Shown here: one piece after another, positions 12,054-22,500 of the stretch
How positions within the stretch are numbered: position 1 is the stretch's first letter
How the letters are laid out: each line of letters begins with the position of its first letter
Source of the DNA: Arbacia lixula
Lineage: Eukaryota > Echinodermata > Echinoidea > Arbacioida > Arbaciidae
Direction: 5' to 3'
DNA: 64,000 bases
Assembly: GCA_963669155.1 (NCBI GenBank)
Contig: OZ022577.1
Coordinates: 12,643,395-12,707,394, forward strand
The notes under the pieces: model-generated
The model's database searches: none
Told to the model about the DNA's origin: nothing
What the model saw: the letters and a program-made list of their open reading frames with translations, nothing else
Translations under genes and position numbers: made by a program

Positions 12054-12461
12054 CAGAAGCAGCAGTAGTAGTAGTATTAGTAGTATAGTAGTAGTACATA
12101 TAGAAAGAGTTGTAGGAGAAGTAGAAAGTAGTAGAATTACAAGTGGTAACTGTAGTACATGTAGTAGTACTAGTAGAAGAAGTAGTAGTTGTAGAAGTAG
12201 TTAAGAAGAAGTAGAAGTAGTAAAATTAGAATAATTCAGGGTAGCATGTGTAACCACAAATCAAATATTTGTTAACATCACTGATCAATCTTTCTGTTTT
12301 TTTCTTTGATCTCTCCAGTGACTGTTCCACCGACCGAACCACCACCTGAAATGACCACTGCAGGATGTTCACCCATCTTGCCTTGCCATCGTCTTCTGCT
12401 CCTCCTCCCCTTCTTCTTATTGGCAACCATCTTAGGAGACCACTTTCACCTGAAGCACTAG
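4453..12461 (+). CDS. GH31 sulfoquinovosidase-like glycosidase, secreted or membrane-anchored (6 exons)
   Basis: Exons read as 4453-4782, 5435-5488 (54 nt, least certain), 9053-9244, 9723-10094, 10575-11802 and 12319-12461; all junctions are GT/AG and in frame, giving about 772 residues. An N-terminal signal peptide (h-region around TPLLIVVLTVFTIAT) precedes a beta-sandwich and the GH31 barrel. The barrel carries VWIQDW (Q328), then R341 and W344, the nucleophile Asp446 in GGWMADFGEYLP, the acid/base Asp513 in TWAGDQ and Tyr549 in HFDIGGY. These residues have the same spacing, within one residue, as those that bind the sulfonate and cleave sulfoquinovosides in E. coli YihQ (Q288, R301, W304, D405, D472, Y508, recalled from memory). 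The likely reaction is release of sulfoquinovose from sulfoquinovosyl glycerol or diacylglycerol. The last exon adds a Pro/Thr-rich stalk and a hydrophobic tail. Met 4468 or 4477 could also be the start. Animal MYORG-type GH31 proteins are the alternative, but they lack this signature. Confidence 0.88.
5073..5273. repeat. (GAA)n array, about 200 bp, in SQase intron 1
   Basis: GAAGAAGAA runs almost unbroken, with a few AAAAAG interruptions near 5205-5255. It is pure purine on the plus strand, which can form triplex (H-) DNA. The long Leu or Phe reading frames on the other strand are a by-product. Confidence 0.97.
5695..5727. repeat. Three perfect copies of TTTCCTATGGA
   Basis: An 11 bp unit is repeated three times head to tail in SQase intron 2. 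Confidence 0.95.
7170..7278. repeat. Dispersed foldback repeat family C, copy 1
   Basis: ATGGGGCCATAGTTATGAATC on the left and GGTTTCATGGATATGGCACC on the right mirror each other. GAGCCTAGTTAGTTACTAAA and GTGCATTCAGCTACATGCAG are shared, in mixed orientation, with the copy at 45850-45960. It lies in an intron of the sulfoquinovosidase gene. Confidence 0.6.
9183..9512 (+). repeat. Three tandem copies of the SQase exon 3 3' end and its donor
   Basis: GGAGCAGTTCACCTACTTCAACAT in the exon (from 9184) recurs at about 9310 and 9410 in the intron. The third copy also repeats the end of the exon and donor (AGTCAGGAACAGGTTAGATTG against ATTCAGGAACAGGTCAGATTG). Each copy ends in a GGGGTGGGGTT-type stretch. 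The period is about 100-125 bp. Confidence 0.85.
11950..12205. repeat. (AGT)n array in SQase intron 5
   Basis: AGTAGTAGT is pure at about 11986-12052 and degenerate on both sides. It lies within the 516 bp intron between the last two exons; the Ser-rich reading frame is not coding. Confidence 0.95.
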
Positions 12462-15400
12462 ACATCCCAATCGAATTAATAAATCATGTATGATTACACA
12501 ATTGACAAGAATTGTTACATAGGTCGGAAAACAAAAATTTGTCCTGAGCATAGAGCATAAAGCAAGCCCTGTAAATATCTTGATTACCGGTAAAAGTAGT
12601 GTTCCCTTTTGCAAGCCTAAAAAATTGAATTGTGAAAATACCAGTTTGTTAAGGAAAATACTTTTCGAGGGCATCCCTGGGATTATAGGAATTCAGAAGT
12701 GGCAACTCAGTAATGGGTCAAAGGGAATATACTGTACTGGGAAGACAAAACGTCTTCAAAAGGGTGAACATGAGCAATTTTCTTATCAATGGTCTCAAAT
12801 TCATGTATTGTCCATTTTAGAAACTTGATGAAAGTTACTTGCCCTCAACTGATCCATACTTGGAGTAATATGTGATTTAAAAACTTAAAACTGATACCAC
12901 AATGTTGGTTGAGTCACTTTGGATGGCTCTGCATGTCCTAAATGACATAAATGCTTGATTAGCTGGTATATAAACAAGTCTCTAATAAAATCAATATAAT
13001 ATTTCATAAGGCCATTAAGGTCAAAGTTACTGAAGGTTAATCATGTTTGTGTTACTAATTACTAGTTACCTAATTATGCAAATGTTAAGGGCCCACTTAC
13101 TACAGCTAAGAGAAGCTGTCTCAAATATTGGTTTATACTTCTAATAGTTTAAACAGTTGTATAAATTGGACCGGAAGCAAATATATAAATGATGCGCAAG
13201 ACTTTGCTCTGATATTGCATAATGTATTAATCTTGTTTTCAAGACATTGTAATTGTATGGACAGAATTTCATAGGTTACACGCTGTCACTTCTAATTTTT
13301 CTCATTTTGATGTATAAGTAGTTATTACCAAAGACCTTATAGCGCTGTGAAGCAGCGTTAGACCAACCTCTCTCCGAAAAAGCTGTAGTACATCATGGGC
13401 GCCATTTGAGGAAGCAAGTTCCTGGATGAAGTTTGAATTTTAAAATTTGAAGTTTATTTTTTATTTTTGTCCACTACTTTTGAGGTACCAAGAATACATA
13501 ATAAATTGTTAAATCATATTTATAGTACACACATATATTTTCTTCAAGGAAAAGAAAAAAAGAAAAAGAAAACAGGATGCAAGCAAATATCGTCTGTTTT
13601 TTACTAGATTGCAGGTATAAATAAGTATAGCTCTGGATGTGTGCAAAAAAGGGGGGAAAAATAAGGGGCGAGTGTGGGGAGGTCAGTTTCAACACGGTAG
13701 CATAAACTTTTAGAAATATTCCTGGATTCACCTATCATTTTTTTGTTATTTTGTAAAAAATAGTATACGCGTAGTGCATGCGGCTATGCAGCCAGCGCGC
13801 TGCTCTGCCTCCTCGAATGGCGGCAGTATCGCCCCATGGCATACTATGCTTTTTTGTGTGCAAATACCAGAGTGGTTGGTCTTTGGTTATTACCTTGTTA
13901 TAAAATATCGACTTTGTACCTTGTTCAAATAAATGACTGAATGAAATTTAAATTGGCTGTGATCTATGGAGAGCATTTATCCTTAGAGTGTGTTCCTATT
14001 CTTACTGTAAATGCATACCGGCCGTGAAAATGTGAATCAAAGAGAATATGACATTTTGACAAATGGGGCCATAAATGTGAACTCTGTTCAGCGTTTCAAT
14101 TACCGGTAGTCTAAAACCTCTGCTGAATAACTTGGTGATGCTGGAAGCTGGATTGATGAGAATAAAGTTCAAGTCTTATGGTCTGTTTATTGCTTTCACT
14201 GCTCTCCATATTCAAAAAGTGACCATGAGTAGATAATGGCCTCAATTTAGATGTGTCGTTGAAACGTGGTCCTGCTCTTAACTATAAAAGCATACAGGCT
14301 GAGAATATATGACGCAAATAGAGCATACAGTTTCACAAAGTTAGTGAAGCAAATGTGAACTTTGTTCAGTGTTTTCTACATTAAACTCTTCCCTGTGTAA
14401 ATATTACCTGAACGGAATTACTTTGGAGACAGTGATGGGGTTGAAAGGATAAAGTTCATTTTTGTTGGTATAGTCATTATCATGCAGCATTAATAAATCA
14501 GTAAAAAGTTTCCCTCAAATGTTTGCACATCTAGGTCTGGATTAATAAATAAGCCTAATTCAGTTAGTTAAATTTTATGGCCATTTTGCTGTTATAAATT
14601 AGACATTGTTGTGCTCTCACCAGTTGGAAATTCAGTCTTGAAAGTGTATTTCTATTTTTGGAAATGATGCGACTATATGTGCATTTGAGTTTACCCCATC
14701 ACACGGATTTGTTCCACATTCCCATTATGTTCTGACCTTGGTTTGCTACTACATGTATTCAATAATGCCATTTCAAGTAAGTAAACATTTCCATTTAAAT
14801 TGAGAATAGTAATTTTTGGATTCAAACCTGATTGGTATATCATCAAAATGGGAAAAGATATAAAACAAAGACAAATGGAAACCAACGATAAATGATTTTA
14901 CTGTATTATATACAAGCTGGCATTTATTCTTAAAATAATGTTCATAATTTGTTATGATTTGTAATGAGTACAATGTTCAATGTATGGTACAAGGCTTCTC
15001 AACCTGGTACTACATTCAATAGACAATTTACTTGTCTCTCCATGGATACACAACAAAGTACATAATTTGCAATTCTGTATTCAGGCCCTATCATAGTATT
15101 ACCTATCATGTTGTTTATTAATAATGCTCCTGGCTTATAAAACAGTGTCACATGAAGCATTCAAATCAACACAAATGGTTGAAACCAGTTATTTCTGCCT
15201 CTGCCATATGCAAAGTTAGGAATACACAAATATTTGTTCCTCATTTTTGAATCTACATTTCATTATCATTTGGCATCCATTATCAGGCATATTTTGAAGT
15301 GAAAGCCCAAGTTCTTTTTTTAATTTACCATCCCCAATACGAAATGGAGAAATTAAAATTGCTAACAAAAAAAGAACAATATTATTTGATAATTACAACT

Positions 15401-17168
15401 CAACAAATCATAGACTGCACAACATAATTATGGAAGTATAAAAATAATTGACACATTTATCACTGCGTTTAAAAATAATTGCTTGATATGATTACAACAA
15501 TGTATCATATAGAGCATTAATGATGTGTTCGTAAGACACCACATCTCTCTTTACTTAAAACCTGATATCTGTGGAACCCTCATTTTCCTAATATACAAGG
15601 CTGGTGAGCTTTATTCTAGATAGCTACAGCAAAAGGTTGTACCTTACTACAGCCCCTCAAATAAGGGGATTCATTCTTTGGTATAAACTGACCCTGCCAG
15701 TTGCCACCCAGACTTTGTCGCTAATGTATTCCTGTTACATTATATCAGGGAGGTGTTACGAAGGAGTAGAAACTCGAGCATAATATATTCAAACATCTGT
15801 ATGGGTTCAAAAGCGTGCTCATGAATGCCAAAAGCATTCCATAATCATGACAATGCTTTGATGTTCCATGTGCCGTGCCGACATTTAGCTGATGTCAACT
15901 TGAAAAGAAATTTCTTTAATTTCCCATTTGTCTGTAGACGTTTTGTTTTTGACAAATTTGTTTGCAAACTTTAAGGAAGTTAACGGCAGATAATGACAGA
16001 TCCTTTACTCTGCTTTTGTTTCGAAAAGTATTGAGGAATCATTAAAAATCGGGCATATAAGCTATTTTTATTACTTACAAAATTGGCCAATTTCTTCACT
16101 TTCCGACAACTTGTGCATCTGGGTGATTCAACCACTCTCAAAATTATTAAGCTGTCCTGTGTATTATCATGAACGGCGTTTGTGTGTGTTTGAGTGAAAC
16201 AGAGATATTTCACTTGAAAAACTTGTTTATTTGTGTTTGCTGATACCTGTTATGCTCATGGAAGTATTAACAGAACGGGACAAGCGAAATGAGACTGTAA
16301 ATTTCTTTTGTCCTCTCCGAGAAGCCGTTGCCACACAATCATATTCATAATTGTTCAAACACCTGAACAGCACCTGTTGAGAACACATAACTTTTCAGCG
16401 GCTTGGCACATGGGTTCAAAGGAAGAAAGTTGCTTCATATCCTTCCATAACACATCCCTGATTATATCAAGAAAAATATGATAAGTAATTGCCAGGGTTG
16501 GTCCACGGCTCTGTTAGAGTGGAGATACTGTGTGAACAGACTTACAAAGCTCCAGTCCCACAAAAGCGATTTGCTTTTTCTGCACACCGCCTGCCCTTTT
16601 TACACTAACATTTTCCTGCAACAGCAAAGCAGGAAAAAGACTACATGTAGCGATTCTTGAATAACTAGATCTACCGCTCCACTGGAGGGCAGAAATAGTG
16701 TGGAAGACCAAATAGAAATATAGTTGCCATTATGGTGAGATGAAGCTGCAAAACGCTTCCAGTTGGTCTTACCGTAACACTGCCATTATAATAAGCAGTA
16801 GGAACCCAATCACTGCCATGCTCGTATATTTCATCCGCAGTAAGCTGCAATAACTGATACGCAGCTAAGCGTGATGTATTGTAAATGTATGGCAGAGATT
16901 GGTATGACGTTAATTAACCTTGCGACGCACCATGTTGCAGTCTGAAGCTCCCTCTCACCCTCTCAGCTCCAAGAAATAATCCGTCCAACAACAAGTACGT
17001 CCTTACATCACGTCACTCTGTCATTTGTCTTCAGTTTGTTTCTTCCACTGCCACACATACATCCAGCGACACTGACGTTCCACAGTCCCATGCACTGCAT
17101 TTTGCGTAGTTTGGCTTGATCAGGCAAAGGCAGTAAGGGATTGTTCTGTGCCTGAGTGGGAGGCGTCA
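12462..17168. other. Intergenic region between convergent SQase and CRLS1 genes
   Basis: AT-rich, with no supported exon. It holds a possible SQase poly(A) signal (AATAAA at 12478-12483, only 17 bp after the stop), the candidate foldback element at 13321-13895, and presumably both 3' UTRs. A TTTATT at 16226-16231 could end CRLS1. Confidence 0.5.
13321..13895. repeat. Candidate foldback element between SQase gene and CRLS1
   Basis: ATTACCAAAGACC near the left end mirrors GGTCTTTGGTTATTACC at the right. GTTAGACCAACC also pairs with GAGTGGTTGGTC. A GC-rich patch (13770-13830) lies inside. The arms are imperfect, so the call is tentative. Confidence 0.45.
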
Positions 17169-19498
17169 TCACCTGTTCTTGTTGAGGTACTTGAAGACAT
17201 CACGCTTGACACAATAGCTCAGGCCAGAAAGCACGGTAGTAGCCGCTGTAAGGTACCTAAAATTCAGACATCAAAAGGGAATCCAAAATAAAGATACTAC
17301 ACTGGAGAAAACACCCAACTATTTTTTTGAGCATTCAAAGGACAGACTCTAAGAATTTGATTCTTTATTTTTAACACATTCAAAATATGCTTGCTCTTCT
17401 CATTAAGAGCATGATTTGGTTTGCTACCATTGATGGGTGTAATTACCTTGCAACACAAACCCATAAAGTTGCCAAAATAAGTGTGAAGAAATGGATAAAT
17501 GGAAGAATGTCAAGAGTAATTCAATATATTGACAGACTTTGACCCTGTTTGGTTTGGCAGCATTACGGGTAAAACATACATATTATATAAAAACTACACA
17601 AACTAGAGCAATTCAACTGCCACGCAGTCATGCCTCCACCTCATGTTGGCTTCATCAAATAATGAGACAACACTAAAGAAACACCCAAGCTTTTCTGGGA
17701 GCACTCAAAGAACACTCTTGTAATTTGTCTCCACAGATATGTCATCAGCAGACACTTCTGAGCGAATGTTAGACTTGTCATAAAAGTCTGCCAAATAAAC
17801 TCATCAAAATACAGCAAAGATCCTGATAATGCTGTAAATGTCAACTTCTGTGCAATCTTTAAGGATCTGAGAAAGTAAACACTAATTTAGAGCTAAATAC
17901 GATACTTATTTCATGATTAATATGCTTTGTCTCATGCTCAGCAATCCTCAGCAGGTGCGTACATATTAACCAAATATACTGATTTGACAAATAATTTTCA
18001 GAGATAGTAAAGGGAAGGGATTGAAGTAATAATGTTAAGTTGGTTTCAATGAAAGGAGATACATGAAAGAAACATATAAGTGATGGTTTGACAAAAATCC
18101 TTCAAAGGATAAGTTATCATCTCTTGAAATCTTAATTTTATGACGTTATGTGGGAGGTGCTCTCCAATATGTTGTGTGCTGTTTAACCCTATCTAGCCCG
18201 GGGGGGGGGGGGGGGGGGGGGGGTGGGGGCAAAAACAGCCCCCCTCGACATTTTTCGCAATAAATTTGTAAAGCGAAAAGATTGCGCCGCGACGTTTCAT
18301 GACTTTTTTCCTTTAAGTCTCACGCAACTTTTAAGACCAAATTTGCGAGGCGGGGGTACACGGTTCCGAAGTTACGTAACATTTTGTATGTGCATGTCAG
18401 ACCAAAAATTGCTCAAAAACGGGATTTCATGTACAAATCCAATGCAAATTCTGTATCTAGCCAAAATTCATAAATGTATCATTATTTCTATTATTACTGA
18501 TGAAAAACAATAGATTTCATGTTATTTATGACTGAAATAGTGTTGCCAACGATTTCCATCGAAAAAACAATTGAAATCATAAAGTCGAAAAAACAAAGAA
18601 ATACATAAGAAATTCAAAAAACAATAAAATACATGAGAAAAACTTTGATATTGCCATTTTTTAAAATCCTAATTTGATAATAATCCTAAGAAGAGTGTCT
18701 GGAGTGATATCTAGCAGTTTTGGGGCTATATTTAAAGATTTACAACCAAATTATGATTTTTATGCATTTAATTAGCATAATTAATCAATTAAAAATAAAT
18801 TTGAATAATTTGGGTGCAATTGACAATTGAATTGTGGAGATTACGGCATCGGTGACGTACGTGCCAATTTTCGTCGCGATTGCGCGATCAACGGTCAAGA
18901 TCTTAGGGGGGGGGCTGTTTTTGCCCCCCCCCCCGGGCTATGCGATTTCAAAATAGCCCGGGCTATATAGGGTTAATCCCATGAAATTTTTCTTTTTCTG
19001 TTTTTGATGAAGGATTTTTTTTTTCATAGCAGTTTCTGTGTAAAAACATGTTTCTAAGGATGTTTTAAATGCACAGGTAAAATGATGCATATCTCTGAGA
19101 GAAAATGAACGTTTTCAAATATAATTGTATATAATATATGTGACAGCAACTCACACTTGACGTCACAAAATCAACACTTCAAAAGATCTTAACTTTCTGA
19201 TCCTTTGACTATTTTTCATCAACCTTCACTGATGTTTCTTTCATGTTTCTACTTTTATTGAAACCAACTTAATTTCAGGGTGGACTATCTCTTTAATTGA
19301 GCAATATCTCTGTGGCTTAGTCTTACCATAGGCCATGAAGATATGGGTGGTCAGTGAAGTTGAAGACAGGGGCAACCAGTGTGAAGCCAACCAGTGATAA
19401 TTGCACTGCGGTATTTAACTGCACAGTAGTCAATGACAAAGAGGAGGAAGAGGAAGGGGGAGAGGATGGGTGGAACAGAGAGAATGAGTGAGAGTGTA

Positions 19499-19549
<51 letters not shown>

Positions 19550-22500
19550 AGAAGGGAGAGAGAGAAAAGAGAGAGAGAGAGTCAAAGAGGGTGAGAAAAA
19601 TGAGAGAGGAAAAGAGAGAGAGACAGAGAGGGAGAGGTAAAGAAAGCAAGAGAGGGAAAGAGAAGAAGTGGTGACAAGAAATAGTGAATAGAAAATAGAG
19701 AAAAAGAGAGAAAGGGAGAGGAGGAGGAGAGAGAATGAGAGAAGCAAACAGAGAGCATTGTTACAAACTTTAATGCAAATGGCATAATTTAGAACATTAC
19801 AATGAAAGCATAATCAGAACTTTGTATCCTGTATCAAAGTTGTGAGTAAAATCCTTTGACAATAAAAAATACACAATGGTTGAGTTTGCGAGTTACACCC
19901 TATTGTTGACTTCTTACCTTACTGATAAAAGTTGGCTTCATTTGCACGGTGGCATGGGTGACATCAAAGTACCTCCTGAGGGTGAAGGGAGGAGGTAAGG
20001 ACTGGTAGCGGAGATAGAAGGCAGCAGACATCAACCCCACATCCCTCAGGATAATCAGTGCTGTGAGAGGAACTACAGAGGGAAACGGGAACAGTGTTAA
20101 GATGGCGGATTGCTTTAATACTGTTTTACTTTCATACAAACATAAATACCTTGAACAACTGAAGTAGAAATACAGGAAAATCACTATACTTCATAATAGA
20201 GATGATTGGAGATTGAATGACTGATAGAATGTGGTACACATTATGTCACTGAAGCACAGAAGAGTGAAGTGATGCAGGCCTATTTTATTGCTTCATCTCA
20301 TGTAGAGACAAGGCAAAAGTAGAAATAGTCGTGTTCACGGGCCGTAATCATGACAAAAAGTCTGTTGTCAATACAGGGTCCTGGGCCCTGTTGCATAAAA
20401 CTTCCCATTGATGATAACTTTGCTGTCAATGGCAATTTCTATGGAAACTCCAATTTGATTGGCTGTCCAGCAGTGTTACCATGAAAGTTACCATTGATGA
20501 AAGAGTTACCATTATTGGTAAGTTTTATGCAGCAGGGCCCTGGTTTTAATTACAGGTAAATATGACATTTACAACATTTTGAGGGGATTCCTTCACAGTA
20601 TCCTGATATCAAACAAGAATGGGACCAATGGCCATGGCAAAATGACATTCCATTCAATACTGCTCCTATGGTCTTTGCCACTCCTACCCTTCAGCTTTAA
20701 AAGGAATTTGAGAACAGAATTTTACCTGGAATGAGGTCACTGTAGGTCAGAGTGACTGTAAGAATACTGATGAGAAACTTGTCTGCTAAGGGATCAATGA
20801 TGGAGCCCAGAACGGACTGCTGGTTCTTGAAGTTTCTTGCAATCCAACCGTCCAACTGTCAAAACAATAGTAATGCAAATTTTATGTAAATAACCATGCA
20901 TAGAATGTATTATAGAATGGGTGTCAGAATCTCTGCCATCTGATTGGTTGAGAGCCAAATTCGTGCAGACGATTATTTTTACTGATGCATGAACGATACC
21001 CACTTTAGTGCGCTATCGGTATCGTTTCCGAAATGATCAAAACAAGAAAAATGGCGACTGCGACTGAAGCCGGAGCGCGATTTGAACTTCTCACGGACGG
21101 AGATTTGGACAAATTACTACAAAATGCCGATGCAGGTAGCACAAGAAAAGCAATTAAATTTGGATTCTTCACACTGGAGTGCTTTGCGAGACTGAAGCAA
21201 AAAGATGCCATTCTGACAGACGTTACTAAGGAGAACACTGCGGATTTGGACTCGCTGCTGTCTGCTTCGTATGCATCGCTGCATAATAGTGATGGTTCTT
21301 GTACATGAAGAAATCAATGCAGTACATTTGGTACGGGATCTAGCGTCACTATTTGGACAATTTCAACATCGACATCTGTAAGAATGCCCTTTTCCCCCAG
21401 AGTGTTCGAATGTTCAAAGCAGTTTTGGTCAAACTGAAGCGGGAAGGATTAGGAAGTACAAAGCATAAGAATCCAATTTCTCATGTTGACAAGGAGAAGA
21501 TACAGACCCAGTTGGATTGCAACAGTCCAGAAGGACTTCAGAACAAGGTATTTATTGACTTGCTAACATATTTCTGCAATCGAGGGAGAGAAAATGTATG
21601 CATGTTCAAGCCATCAGATTTCTCTGTTTGTGTTGATGATGATGGAGTGAAGTATGTTCAAAAGCGTGATCATCTCACAAAAAATCACAGAGAGAATGAC
21701 GATGAAGCTACCGGAGCCGGCTTGATGTATGAAATTCCGAACACCGAAAGATGCCCTGTCAAAACATTTGAAAAGTACTTGTCTAAACTAAACCCTGCAT
21801 GTCCCTGGTTTTGGCAGAAACCAAAACCAAAGCGGCCGTCGAATGACAGTGACCCGTGGTATCAGAACAGCCCGGTCGGTATTAACACACTGTCAAACAA
21901 GATGAAGATCATCTCTACCAATGCGAAATGTAGTAAGGTGTACACGAATCATTGCCTGAGGGCAACGTGTGTAACTACATTAGACCAGTCCGGGTTCGAG
22001 TCCAGGGACATAATGTCCGTCAGCGGTCATAGGAGTGAAAGCTCCATCAAAATCTACACAAAGACAAGCGCAGAGAGAAAGAAGGAAATGAGCAGTAAGA
22101 TCGGACAACATCTGTATAACGTTAATGTTAACCGTCAGTCGGATGTCAATCATGATCACGACTCTAGCCTTGACGAGCCGTCAACCTCATCTGTTACTAC
22201 TACTCCTAATGCCGGTATCAATTCCTGTAGAGCTACAAGTCAGCAAACTCAGCAGTGAACAACAGACAATTATTGATGGTATTCTTGTCAGTGAACAACC
22301 AAGTGCTCAGACAGCATCATCATCACCATCTACTCGACTACCATTAGCAGCCCTTCAACCTGCACGGTCTCCTCTGTCTTTGTCTCTTTCATCGCAGAGT
22401 AATACCACACGTACCTCCAGTAACATCTTCAACATAAGCAACTGTGTGGTACACATCCATAACAACAAACAATAACACTGAGGAAGAACCCCATGTAAAT

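Noticed and set aside
11950..12204. Ser-rich plus-strand frame
   Set aside because: It is a translation of the AGT array, inside an intron whose flanking exons join in frame without it.
4453..12461. Bacterial contamination as the source of the sulfoquinovosidase
   Set aside because: The gene is interrupted by GT/AG introns full of the same repeat types as the rest of the window.
18223..18513. 96-residue frame in the piggyBac-type element as a transposase
   Set aside because: Too short, with no DDD-type catalytic region seen; the element is treated as non-autonomous.
21985..22000. GGTTCGAGTCC-like tRNA B box
   Set aside because: It lies inside the recombinase reading frame (QSGFESRD) and no A box or cloverleaf fits around it.
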